Shown: positions 46,110 through 58,081 of the stretch, one piece after another
Position numbering within the stretch: position 1 is the first letter of the stretch
Layout of the letters: every line of letters starts with the position of its first letter
Source of the DNA: Mesostigma viride
Lineage: Eukaryota > Streptophyta > Mesostigmatophyceae > Mesostigmatales > Mesostigmataceae
DNA: 62,000 nt
Direction of reading: 5' to 3'
NCBI GenBank assembly: GCA_009746045.1
Contig: RPFO01001643.1
Location: forward strand, 1-62,000
Position numbers and translations under genes: made by a program
The notes under the pieces: model-generated
What the model was told of the DNA's origin: nothing
Seen by the model: the letters and a program-made list of their open reading frames with translations, nothing else
Databases searched by the model: none

Positions 46110-47430
46110 CAACGCATGCATGCCAGCCCCTCCCACACCCACGCACACATGTTAGCTATACCCCACAAACCCACGCATGGATTCCAGCCACCCCCCACAT
46201 GCCCGCATGCATGCCAGCCACCCCACCAATCCACGCACGCATGCCAGCCACCCCCACACCCACGCACGCATGCCAGCCACCCCACAACCCACTTATGCAT
46301 TCCAGCAACCCCCACAGCCACTTACGCATGCCAGCCACCCCCCACCCCCACGCACGCATGGCAGCCACCCCACGAACCCACGCACGCGTGCCAGCCCCCC
46401 CTTAAAACCACGCATGCATGGCAGCTCCCCACCACACCCACGCATGCATGCCACTCCCCCTGCCAACCACCCACGCATGCCAGCCCCCCGACACACGCAT
46501 GGCAGCCCCCCCCACACCCACGCACGCATGCCAGCCCTACCCCACATGCAGGCATGCATGCCAGCCACCCCCCACACCCACGCATGCATGCCAGCCCCTC
46601 CCACACCCACGCCCGCATGCCAGCTACCCCACAAACCCACGCATGCATGCCAGCGACCCCCCACATGCACGCATGCATGCCAGCCACCCCACCAACCCAC
46701 GCACGCATGCCAGCCCATCACAAACCCACTTATGCATGCCAGCCACCCCCCACACCCACGTACGCATGCCAGCCACCCCACACACCCACGCACGCATGGC
46801 AGCCACCCTACCAACCCACACACGCGTGCCAGCCCCCCCTAACCCCATGCATGCATGGCAGCCCCCCACCACACCCACGCATGCATGCCACTCCCCCCCA
46901 CACCCACGCACGCATGCGAGCCCCCCCCACACCCACGCACGCATGCGAGCCCCCCCCACACCCACGCACGCATGCCAGCCCCACCCCACATGCAGGCATG
47001 CATGCCAGCCACCCCCCACACCCACGCATGCATGCCAGCCCCTCCCACACCCACGCCTGCATGCCAGCTACCCCACAAACCCACGCATGCATGCCAGCGA
47101 CCCCCCACATGCACGCATGCATGCCAGCCACCCCACCAACCCACGCACGCATGCCAGCCCATTACAAACCCACTTATGCATGCCAGCCACCCCCCACACC
47201 CACGTACGCATGCCAGCCACCCCACACACCCACGCACGCATGGCAGCCACCCCACGAACCCACACACGCGTGCCAGCCCCTCCTAACCCCACGCATGCAT
47301 GGCAGCCCCCCACCACACCCACGCATGCATGCCACTCCCCCCCACACCCACGCACGCATGCGAGCCCCCCCCACACCCACGCACGCATGCGAGGCCCCCC
47401 ACACCCACGCAAGCATGCCAGCCCCCCCCA
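46110..47430 (+). repeat. CATGC minisatellite of U8
   Basis: About 1.3 kb, two higher-order blocks. Confidence 0.94.
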
Positions 47431-48127
47431 TGAAGTCATAGTGGGCACCACGGAGTCATGCTATGTTTTAATTTTTTCAATTTAATAATGGGAATGACGG
47501 ATGGTGCATGTGTGAACAAAGGAATGAAAGGATTGCCACTCAATGAATATTAATTAATGATGAAAATGGGAGTTTGCATGGGAGTGTTTGGTCCTTATGG
47601 CTGGCTTGCAAAAAGCAGTACCCAAATTTCGAAGTATTTGACAGCGAAATATCTGTAAAGTATATCGCATGGTATAATTAATTAATGAATGGTACGCTGA
47701 AATTCATTGTGCGGGCTCTCTCTGCATGTGATAAACAATTTTAGCTTTGAGGGCATGCAACAAGGCATGCTAGCATTAAAATGAAATTAAATTATAACAT
47801 GACTAGTGGGGAGATCATGTACGACATGTAGCATAATTACGTACATGGCCACAATTGTGCCAATCAGGGCCCTCCTCTAGGTAGACTGTGCTAGGCAATT
47901 ACAATTAGACAAATAAGGTCATTCAAAAAGGTTTAATTCTTCACCTACCTCCATCCATCCAGCAAGGGAATATGTTAGCCAGTGCTACATGATGATCTCC
48001 CAACGGAGTCATGTTATGATGCGAAATAGTTCAGGATAAAATTTGTTAGAATTTCACTGGCGATACGAACGTAACGAAATTTCCAAGTATCCGACGCCGA
48101 AATATCATTGTTGTATCGAATGGTATG

Positions 48128-48503
48128 TTGTCTACATCATGGATGTTGTCTACAGAATTTAGCCAAGCCCTGCCTATAACGGGACCCCCATGGATGTTGC
48201 ATTAAGAATTGAGCCATGCTATGCCATGCAGAGAGATGCTCTCTGTCGAGAAGCCATGTCCTAGCTCTTGTATAGCCATGATGATCTTCCTCCCTCACAG
48301 GCATGCTCCCCCCTTACCTGGGCATAGCGTGATAGACCATGAGGGTGCAGGTGCCCTGGTGCACCTAGAGCAGGGGTAGCTTACATTCCCACCCTTGCAT
48401 GAAGTAGCCTAGAATGTATGATAGGCCATATGCCCCTTCTCTGGGCTATGTGCTACATATACTCCCAACGGAGTTATGTTACAATTCAATTCAATTCAAT
48501 TCA
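48128..48503 (+). mobile_element. SINE-like retroposon with 13-bp target duplication
   Basis: 376 bp inserted in the 3' monomer of U8 and flanked by ATCGAATGGTATG at 48115-48127 and 48504-48516. The 3' end is an ATTCA pentanucleotide tail (48483-48503). Long duplications and a short-repeat tail are typical of LINE-mobilised retroposons. No convincing A or B box was seen, so the promoter class is open. Its 3' part (GTGCTACATATACTCCCAAC) resembles the MITE-like segment of the large units. Confidence 0.7.
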
Positions 48504-48810
48504 ATCGAATGGTATGCTGAAATTCATTGTGGTCAAGTCCGAGCTGAAAATTTGCCGGTCAGAAATTTCATTTTCGATACGAACGTGACGAAATTTCCAA
48601 GTATCTCACGCTCGGAGAGCTTCCACGGTGTTCACGGGGAAGGGTCCGTTGCGCGTGGCGCACGGCGGCGGTTCGTCCCGGTCGGAATCGTCCGCTCGCG
48701 CGTCCTCCGTGGAAGGGTCTTGGCGCGTCGCGCGGGCCGGTGCGGTTGGCGCCCAGAAGGTCGACTATCGGCCTCTGGGCCGCTAGCGGCGAGTCACGTC
48801 CTCTCAAGTC

Positions 48811-48853
48811 GGGGAGGGGGGGCGATAGCCCCCCCTCCCCCACTTTTTTCTTG
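48811..48853 (+). repeat. 3' terminal hairpin and CTTG of U8
   Basis: 13-bp stem at 48811-48840 with GATA loop. CTTG ends at 48853. Confidence 0.8.
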
Positions 48854-49918
48854 TCCCCTAATGTAACTACGATTTATGAAGCCCGAAAACTTTGGCCGAG
48901 GCCGTAGGCCGAAGGTGGGGCCGTCCCCCGCGCCCCCTAGCGCGGGAGCGGACGACGTCCAGGACCGTAGCGAGATGGCCAATCGGCGTAGTACAAAGAA
49001 ATCCCCAAACCTTGGAGATCGAGTGTCGTGTTTTCCTGAACGGGTGCTGAAATGCTGAACACGTTCAGACTTTCGCGGGCAGGTGGGGCGTCTCGCCAAT
49101 CCGCGCGGCCTCAGGACGGTACGGCGCGTTGACTTATTTAACCGTCAAACAAAAAGTCGCGAACCGATATCTGTACTAAAACTTTTCGGCGCACAGGACG
49201 TGGGATGTGAAATTTGATAAGCAAGCGAGACGAAATGACAGTTATGTGCTGAACGGAAACGTTCACACCTGAACAGGGAAAATAGAATCAAACGAGCCGG
49301 ACTTTTCCGTTACGAACGAAAACGTTCATAGCGTTGCTGAACGGAAACGCAAAATTATATTTACTATATCGAATGGTATGCGGAAATTGATTGTGGTTCA
49401 GTCCGAGCGGAGAAATTTGTCAGAATTTCACTTGAAATACGACCGTAAGGAAATTTCCAAGTATCTGACGCTGAATTATCTCTAAAGTATATCGAATGGT
49501 ATGCTGAAATTCATAGTGGTTAAGTGCGAGCTGAAAATTTGTCAGAATTTCAAAATTATATTTAGTAATTTGGCACATTGTCCATGGAAATACGAACGTA
49601 ACGAAATTTCCAAGTATCTTCCACCGAAATATCTCTAAAGTATATCGCATGTAAAAAAGTCTTGCTGGGCAGTGGGAACTGGGAATTATTGGCAAAGCGT
49701 GCGGCATGCTCGGGGCGAAAAACAAAGTGACGTGCTGCGCGAGCAATTTTCCTTGTGCTGGCTGGCGATGGCAGGCAACGTAGGCTAGAAAATTGGGATG
49801 GGGAATGCGCAGCCATGGTTTTATACGTCAAAATTTTATGTTTGAAGAGCAAGTGCGAAATTTTATGAGCTGGAGGTGCGTCAACAGAGTGATACCTGCG
49901 TGGGAGAGGTCCGTGTCG

Positions 49919-50752
49919 CTATGGCGACCTGGAAATGGAATGTCGTTGTAGATTTAGGTATTGTAGTATCATGCTTAACTGCTTTACGTATTGGGTGCCT
50001 AGTGAAATCAGTTTGCTGTTCGTGGAAGGCTTGGGGTGTGGCCAACGAGCTTCTGCTGTCGCCACATCATATTGGAAAGAACGCTGGATTTTTTGCCACG
50101 GGACGTAACCGGCGATGCCGATGGTGAGGCGTTTGTTTCGATGACCGGGGTAGTACCTGCTCTCTTTCTGATGCATTTTCATGGTTGCGTTCTTTCCATT
50201 TCGCCGAATCCACCTAGTCGCAGCAAAGACATAGCGTAGCAAGGGTCTGCGTTTTATTTTCTTAGCCGTGCAGGACGCCATCTTCATGGTCCTTCGCATG
50301 TCCTGTGTGAACGTCCGTTGCCCAAGGATCTGTGATGCTTTTTTCTGGAATATACTGGGCGGTGAAAGCCCCTCTGGATGCTTGCCTGGTCACGGGTTTG
50401 GGGCGTCATTTACTGCTGTACTGGCTGACATTCATGGTGCTTTCTGCGTAAGCTGACTTGCTTCGCACGTGGATTTTGACTGGACTGAAGAGCGCGTCTG
50501 GTAGCATGTTTACGTGGTGTATAAGGTGATCAATCAACCATTTGTTTATAGAAGGTGTGACAATAGAAGGTGTGTTATATATTTCTTCATCAAGCATGTC
50601 AAAAGTAATCTCCACTCGCTTACAACCTGAATTTTGCTTTGCTGGGTCTGCTGTGTTTGTGTCTCACTGTGCAGGCTATCCCCTTGGTTGATCAACCAGG
50701 TGATTTTTGGTGGCAGCGGGGCCATATACTCTTCTTGGCGTTTTTCATCCAT
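49919..50752 (-). pseudogene. Decayed minus-strand frame in U9
   Basis: As U3; no 385-bp deletion, unlike U7. Confidence 0.4.
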
Positions 50753-50763
50753 GGCATGTCAAC

Positions 50764-52706
50764 CAACGCATGCATGCCAGCCCCTCCCACACCCACGCAC
50801 ACATGTTAGCTATACCCCACAAACCCACGCATGGATTCCAGCCACCCCCCACATGCCCGCATGCATGCCAGCCACCCCACCAATCCACGCACGCATGCCA
50901 GCCACCCCCACACCCACGCACGCATGCCAGCCACCCCACAACCCACTTATGCATTCCAGCAACCCCCACAGCCACTTACGCATGCCAGCCACCCCCCACC
51001 CCCACGCACGCATGGCAGCCACCCCACGAACCCACGCACGCGTGCCAGCCCCCCCTTAAAACCACGCATGCATGGCAGCTCCCCACCACACCCACGCATG
51101 CATGCCACTCCCCCCGCCAACCACCCACGCATGCCAGCCCCCCGACACACGCATGGCAGCCCCCCCCACACCCACGCACGCATGCCAGCCCTACCCCACA
51201 TGCAGGCATGCATGCCAGCCACCCCCCACACCCACGCATGCATGCCAGCCCCTCCCACACCCACGCCCGCATGCCAGCTACCCCACAAACCCACGCATGC
51301 ATGCCAGCGACCCCCCACATGCACGCATGCATGCCAGCCACCCCACCAACCCACGCACGCATGCCAGCCCATCACAAACCCACTTATGCATGCCAGCCAC
51401 CCCCCACACCCACGTACGCATGCCAGCCACCCCACACACCCACGCACGCATGGCAGCCACCCTACCAACCCACACACGCGTGCCAGCCCCCCCTAACCCC
51501 ATGCATGCATGGCAGCCCCCCACCACACCCACGCATGCATGCCACTCCCCCCCACACCCACGCACGCATGCGAGCCCCCCACACACCCACGCACGCATGC
51601 GAGCCCCCCCCACACCCACGCACGCATGCCAGCCCCACCCTACATGCAGGCATGCATGCCAGCCACCCCCCACACCCACGCATGCATGCCAGCCCCTCCC
51701 ACACCCACGCCTGCATGCCAGCTACCCCACAAACCCACGCATGCATGCCAGCGACCCCCCACATGCACGCATGCATGCCAGCCACCCCACCAACCCACGC
51801 ACGCATGCCAGCCCATTACAAACCCACTTATGCATGCCAGCCACCCCCCACACCCACGTACGCATGCCAGCCACCCCACACACCCACGCACGCATGGCAG
51901 CCACCCCACGAACCCACACACGCGTGCCAGCCCCTCCTAACCCCACGCATGCATGGCAGCCCCCCACCAACCCACGCACGCATGCCAGCCCATCACAAAC
52001 CCACTTATGCATGCCAGCCACCCCCCACACCCACGTACGCATGCCAGCCACCCCACACACCCACGCACGCATGGCAGCCACCCTACCAACCCACACACGC
52101 GTGCCAGCCCCCCCTAACCCCATGCATGCATGGCAGCCCCCCACCACACCCACGCATGCATGCCACTCCCCCCCACACCCACGCACGCATGCGAGCCCCC
52201 ACACACACCCACGCACGCATGCGAGCCCCCCCACACCCACGCACGCATGCCAGCCCCACCCCACATGCAGGCATGCATGCCAGCCACCCCCCACACCCAC
52301 GCATGCATGCCAGCCCCTCCCACACCCACGCCTGCATGCCAGCTACCCCACAAACCCACGCATGCATGCCAGCGACCCCCCACATGCACGCATGCATGCC
52401 AGCCACCCCACCAACCCACGCACGCATGCCAGCCCATTACAAACCCACTTATGCATGCCAGCCACCCCCCACACCCACGTACGCATGCCAGCCACCCCAC
52501 ACACCCACGCACGCATGGCAGCCACCCCACGAACCCACACACGCGTGCCAGCCCCTCCTAACCCCACGCATGCATGGCAGCCCCCCACCACACCCACGCA
52601 TGCATGCCACTCCCCCCCACACCCACGCACGCATGCAAGCCCCCCCCACACCCACGCACGCATGCGAGGCCCCCCCACACCCACGCAAGCATGCCAGCCC
52701 CCCCCA
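50764..52706 (+). repeat. CATGC minisatellite of U9
   Basis: Monomer order matches U7 closely, including the truncated internal block. Confidence 0.93.
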
Positions 52707-53697
52707 TGAAGTCATAGTGGGCACCACGGAGTCATGCTATGTTTTAATTTTTTCAATTTAATAATGGGAATGACGGATGGTGCATGTGTGAACAAAGGAA
52801 TGAAAGGATTGCCACTCAATGAATATTAATTAATGATGAAAATGGGAGTTTGCATGGGAGTGTTTGGTCCTTATGGCTGGCTTGCAAAAAGCAGTACCCA
52901 AATTTCGAAGTATTTGACAGCGAAATATCTGTAAAGTATATCGCATGGTATAATTAATTAATGAATGGTACGCTGAAATTCATTGTGCGGGCTCTCTCTG
53001 CATGTGATAAACAATTTTAGCTTTGAGGGCATGCAACAAGGCATGCTAGCATTAAAATGAAATTAAATTATAACATGACTAGTGGGGAGATCATGTACGA
53101 CATGTAGCATAATTACGTACATGGCCACAATTGTGCCAATCAGGGCCCTCCTCTAGGTAGACTGTGCTAGGCAATTACAATTAGACAAATAAGGTCATTC
53201 AAAAAGGTTTAATTCTTCACCTACCTCCATCCATCCAGCAAGGGAATATGTTAGCCAGTGCTACATGATGATCTCCCAACGGAGTCATGTTATGATGCGA
53301 AATAGTTCAGGATAAAATTTGTCAGAATTTCACTGGCGATACGAACGTAACGAAATTTCCAAGTATCCGACGCCGAAATATCATTGTTGTATCGAATGGT
53401 ATGCTGAAATTCATTGTGGTTCTGTCCGAGCTGACAAATTTGTCAGAAATTTCATTTTCGATACGAACGTGACGAAATTTCCAAGTATCTCACGCTAGTC
53501 GGAGAGCTTCCACGGTGTTCACGGGGAAGGGTCCGTTGCGCGTGGCGCACGGCGGCGGTTCGTCCCGGTCGGAATCGTCCGCTCGCGCGTCCTCCGTGGA
53601 AGGGTCTTGGCGCGTCGCGCGGGCCGGTGCGGTTGGCGCCCAGAAGGTCGACTATCGGCCTCTGGGCCGCTAGCGGCGAGTCACGTCCTCTCAAGTC

Positions 53698-53740
53698 GGG
53701 GAGGGGGGGCGATAGCCCCCCCTCCCCCACTTTTTTCTTG
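53698..53740 (+). repeat. 3' terminal hairpin and CTTG of U9
   Basis: 13-bp stem at 53698-53727 with GATA loop. CTTG ends at 53740. Confidence 0.8.
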
Positions 53741-54220
53741 TCCCCTACTAGTAACTACGATTTATGAAGCCCGAAAACTTTGGCCGCGGCCGTAGGCCGG
53801 AAGTGGGGCCGTCCCCCGCGCCCCCTAGCGCGGGAGCGGACGACGTCCAGGACCGTAGCGAGATGGCCAGTCGGCGTAGTACAAAGAAAATCCCCAAACC
53901 TTGGAGATCGAGTCTCAGGAATTCTGAACGGGTGCTGAAACGCTGAACATGTTCAGACTTTTGCGGGCAGGTGGGGCGTCTCGCCAATCCGCGCGGCCTC
54001 AGGACATTACGGCGCGTTGACTCTTTTAAGCGTCAAACAAAAAGTCGCGAACTGATATCTGTACTAAAACTTTTCAAGGCACAGGACGTGGGATGTCAAA
54101 TTTGATAAGCAAGCGAGACGAAATGACAGTTCTGAAGGAAAGCGTTTTCAGCCGTGCTGAACGGAAACGTTCGCGCCTGAACAGGGGAAATAGAATCAAA
54201 CGAGACGGAATTTTCAGTTA

Positions 54221-54252
54221 GCGATAGCCCCCCCTCCCCCACTTTTTTCTTG
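54221..54252 (+). repeat. Solo copy of the 3' terminus inside U10
   Basis: GCGATAGCCCCCCCTCCCCC followed by ACTTTTTTCTTG: only the loop, the right arm and the CTTG of the terminal hairpin, joined directly to CTGGGCAGTGGG. The break lies near the hairpin loop. It is repeated in U11r. Confidence 0.8.
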
Positions 54253-54506
54253 CTGGGCAGTGGGAACTGGGAATTATTGGCAAAGCGTGCGGCATGCTCG
54301 GGGCGAAAAACAAAGTGACGTGCTGCGCGAGCAATTTTCCTTGTGCTGGCTGGCGATGGCAGGCAACGTAGGCTAGAAAATTGGGATGGGGAATGCGCAG
54401 CCATGGTTTTATACGTCAAAATTTTATGTTTGAAGAGCAAGTGCGAAATTTTATGAGCTGGAGGTGCGTCAACGGAGTGATACCTGCGTGGGAGAGGTCC
54501 GTGTCG

Positions 54507-55340
54507 CTATGGCGACCTGGAAATGGAATGTCGTTGTAGATTTAGGTATTGTAGTATCATGCTTAACTGCTTTACGTATTGGATGCCTAGTGAAATCAGT
54601 TTGCTGTTCGTGGAAGGCTTGGGGTGTGGCCAACGAGCTTCTGCTGTCGCCGCATCATATTGGAAAGAACGCTGGATTTTTTGCCACGGGACGTAACCGG
54701 CGATGCCGATTGTGAGGCGTTTGTTTCGATGACCGGGGTAGTACCTGCTCTCTTTCTGATGCATTTTCATGGTTGCGTTCTTTCCATTTCGCCGAATCCA
54801 CCTAGTCGCAGCAAAGACATAGCGTAGCAAGGGTTTTTAAAAACGCAGATTAGCCGTGCAGGACGCCATCTTCATGGTCCTTCGCATGTCCTGTGTGAAC
54901 GTCCGTTGCCCAAGGATCTGTGATGCTTTTTTCTGGAATATACTGGGCGGTGAAAGCCCCTCTGGATGCTTGCCTGGTCACGGGTTTGGGGCGTCATTTA
55001 CTGCTGTACTCGCTGACATTCATGGTGCTTTCTGCGTAAGCTGACTTGCTTCGCACGTGGATTTTGACTGGACTGAAGAGCGCGTCTGGTAGCATGTTTA
55101 CGTGGTGTATAAGGTGATCAATCAACCATTTGTTTATAGAAGGTGTGACAATAGAAGGTGTGTTATATATTTCTTCATCAAGCATGTCAAAAGTAATCTC
55201 CACTCGCTTACAACCTGAATTTTGCTTTGCTGGGTCTGCTGTGTTTGTGTCTCACTGTGCAGGCTATCCCCTTGGTTGATCAACCAGGTGATTTTTGGTG
55301 GCAGCGGGGCCATATACTCTTCTTGGTGTTTTTCATCCAT
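54507..55340 (-). pseudogene. Decayed minus-strand frame in U10
   Basis: As U6, with the microinversion at 54834-54849 and a few private substitutions. Confidence 0.4.
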
Positions 55341-55351
55341 GGCATGTCAAC

Positions 55352-55926
55352 CAACGCATGCATGCCAGCCCCTCCCACACCCACGCACACATGTTAGCTA
55401 TACCCCACAAACCCACGCATGGATTCCAGCCACCCCCCACATGCCCGCATGCATGCCAGCCACCCCACCAATCCACGCACGCATGCCAGCCACCCCCACA
55501 CCCACGCACGCATGCCAGCCACCCCACAACCCACTTATGCATTCCAGCAACCCCCACAGCCACTTACGCATGCCAGCCACCCCCCACACCCACGCACGCA
55601 TGGCAGCCACCCCACGAACCCACGCACGCGTGCCAGCCCCCCCTTAAAACCACGCATGCATGGCAGCTCCCCACCACACCCACGCATGCATGCCACTCCC
55701 CCCGCCAACCACCCACGCATGCCAGCCCCCCGACACACGCATGGCAGCCCCCCCACACACCCACGCACGCATGCCAGCCCTACCCCACATGCAGGCATGC
55801 ATGCCAGCCACCCCCCACACCCACGCATGCATGCCAGCCCCTCCCACACCCACCCCCGCATGCCAGCTACCCCACAAACCCACGCATGCATGCCAGCGAC
55901 CCCCCACATGCACGCATGCATGCCAG
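55352..55926 (+). repeat. CATGC minisatellite of U10, left part
   Basis: U1-like order up to 55926. Contains the private variant CACACCCACCCCCGC at 55845, which reappears at 61854. Confidence 0.93.
55845..55926 (+). repeat. 82-bp direct repeat, left copy
   Basis: Identical to 61854-61935, including the CACCCCCGC variant not seen elsewhere. It lies immediately left of the inverted segment. Confidence 0.85.
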
Positions 55927-55939
55927 CAAGAAAAAAGTG

Positions 55940-55969
55940 GGGGAGGGGGGGCTATCGCCCCCCCTCCCC
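55940..55969 (-). repeat. 3' terminal hairpin of U11r
   Basis: Inverse of the usual 13-bp stem with GATA loop, ten bases from the CAAG edge. Confidence 0.8.
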
Positions 55970-56883
55970 GACTTGAGAGGACGTGACTCGCCGCTAGCGG
56001 CCCAGAGGCCGATAGTCGACCTTCTGGGCGCCAACCGCACCGGCCCGCGCGACGCGCCAAGACCCTTCCACGGAGGACGCGCGAGCGGACGATTCCGACC
56101 GGGACGAACCGCCTCCGTGCGCCACGCGCAACGGACCCTTCCCCGTGAACACCGTGAAAGCTCTCCGAGCGTGAGATACTTGGAAATTTCGTCACGTTCG
56201 TATCGAAATTAAAAATTCTGACAAATTTTCAGCTCGGACTGAACCACAATGAAATAATTCTGACAAATTTTATCCTGAACTATTTCGCATCATAACATGA
56301 CTCCGTTGGGAGATCATCATGTAGCACTGGCTAACATATTCCCTTGCTGGATGGATGGAGGTAGGTGAAGAATTAAACCTTTTTGAATGACCTTATTTGT
56401 CTAATTGTAATTGCCTAGCACAGTCTACCTAGAGGAGGGCCCTGATTGGCACAATTGTGGCCATGTACGTAATTATGCGACATGTCTGTCGTACATGATC
56501 TCCCAACTAGTCATGTTATAATTTAATTTCATTTTAATGCTAGCATGTCTTGTTGCATGCCCTCAAAGCTAAAATTGTTTATCACATGCAGAGAGAGCCC
56601 GCACAATGAATTTCAGCGTACCAGTCATTAATTAATTATACCATGCGATATACTTTACAGATATTTCGCTGTCAAATACTTCGAAATTTGGGTACTGCTT
56701 TTTGCAAGCCAGCCATAAGGACCAAACACTCCCATGCAAACTCCCATTTTCATCATTAATTAATATTCATTGAGTGGCAATCCTTTCATTCCTTTGTTCA
56801 CACATGCACCATCCGTCATTCCCATTATTAAATTGAAAAAATTAAAACATAGCATGACTCCGTGGTGCCCACTATGACTTCAT

Positions 56884-57235
56884 GGGGGGGGGCTGGCATG
56901 CTTGCGTGGGTGTGGGGGGGCCTCGCATGCGTGCGTGGGTGTGGGGGGGGCTCGCATGCGTGCGTGGGTGTGGGGGGGAGTGGCATGCATGCGTGGGTGT
57001 GGTGGGGGGCTGCCATGCATGCGTGGGGTTAGGGGGGGGCTGGCACGCGTGTGTGGGTTCGTGGGGTGGCTGCCATGCGTGCGTGGGTGTGGGGGTGGCT
57101 GGCATGCGTGCGTGGATTGGTGGGGTGGCTGGCATGCATGCGGGCATGTGGGGGGTGGCTGGAATCCATGCGTGGGTTTGTGGGGTATAGCTAACATGTG
57201 TGCGTGGGTGTGGGAGGGGCTGGCATGCATGCGTT
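56884..57235 (-). repeat. CATGC minisatellite of U11r (short)
   Basis: Only about 350 bp, the shortest in the window: first and last monomers of the standard order joined by an internal deletion. Confidence 0.93.
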
Positions 57236-57247
57236 GGTTGACATGCC

Positions 57248-58081
57248 ATGGATGAAAAACACCAAGAAGAGTATATGGCCCCGCTGCCACCAAAAATCAC
57301 CTGGTTGATCAACCAAGGGGATAGCCTGCACAGTGAGACACAAACACAGCAGACCCAGCAAAGCAAAATTCAGGTTGTAAGCGAGTGGAGATTACTTTTG
57401 ACATGCTTGATGAAGAAATATATAACACACCTTCTATTGTCACACCTTCTATAAACAAATGGTTGATTGATCACCTTATACACCACGTAAACATGCTACC
57501 AGACGCGCTCTTCAGTCCAGTCAAAATCCACGTGCGAAGCAAGTCAGCTTACGCAGAAAGCACCATGAATGTCAGCGAGTACAGCAGTAAATGACGCCCC
57601 AAACCCGTGACCAGGCAAGCATCCAGAGGGGCTTTCACCGCCCAGTATATTCCAGAAAAAAGCATCACAGATCCTTGGGCAACGGACGTTCACACAGGAC
57701 ATGCGAAGGACCATGAAGATGGCGTCCTGCACGGCTAATCTGCGTTTTTAAAAACCCTTGCTACGCTATGTCTTTGCTGCGACTAGGTGGATTCGGCGAA
57801 ATGGAAAGAACGCAACCATGAAAATGCATCAGAAAGAGAGCAGGTACTACCCCGGTCATCGAAACAAACGCCTCACAATCGGCATCGCCGGTTACGTCCC
57901 GTGGCAAAAAATCCAGCGTTCTTTCCAATATGATGCGGCGACAGCAGAAGCTCGTTGGCCACACCCCAAGCCTTCCACGAACAGCAAACTGATTTCACTA
58001 GGCATCCAATACGTAAAGCAGTTAAGCATGATACTACAATACCTAAATCTACAACGACATTCCATTTCCAGGTCGCCATAG
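57248..58081 (+). pseudogene. Decayed frame in U11r (plus strand here)
   Basis: Same broken frames as U10, read on the plus strand because the unit is inverted. Confidence 0.4.

Larger units (their letters stand above)
44394..48853 (+). repeat. Large tandem unit U8 (4460 bp)
   Basis: Shares the GACGCCCG start with U7. It has its own slot content with a tetranucleotide repeat and a SINE-like insertion in the 3' monomers. Confidence 0.92.
48854..53740 (+). repeat. Large tandem unit U9 (4887 bp)
   Basis: Starts with the TAATGTAAC variant (as U3), carries the U7-type slot (about 49185-49675) and the U7-type minisatellite and 3' CTAGTCGG. It is therefore a mosaic of non-adjacent units. Confidence 0.92.
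53741..55926 (+). repeat. Large tandem unit U10, left part
   Basis: Runs from TCCCCTACTAG to a point inside its minisatellite, where the inverted segment begins. The minisatellite continues at 61854. The slot region ends in a solo 3' terminus (54221-54252). Confidence 0.9.
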
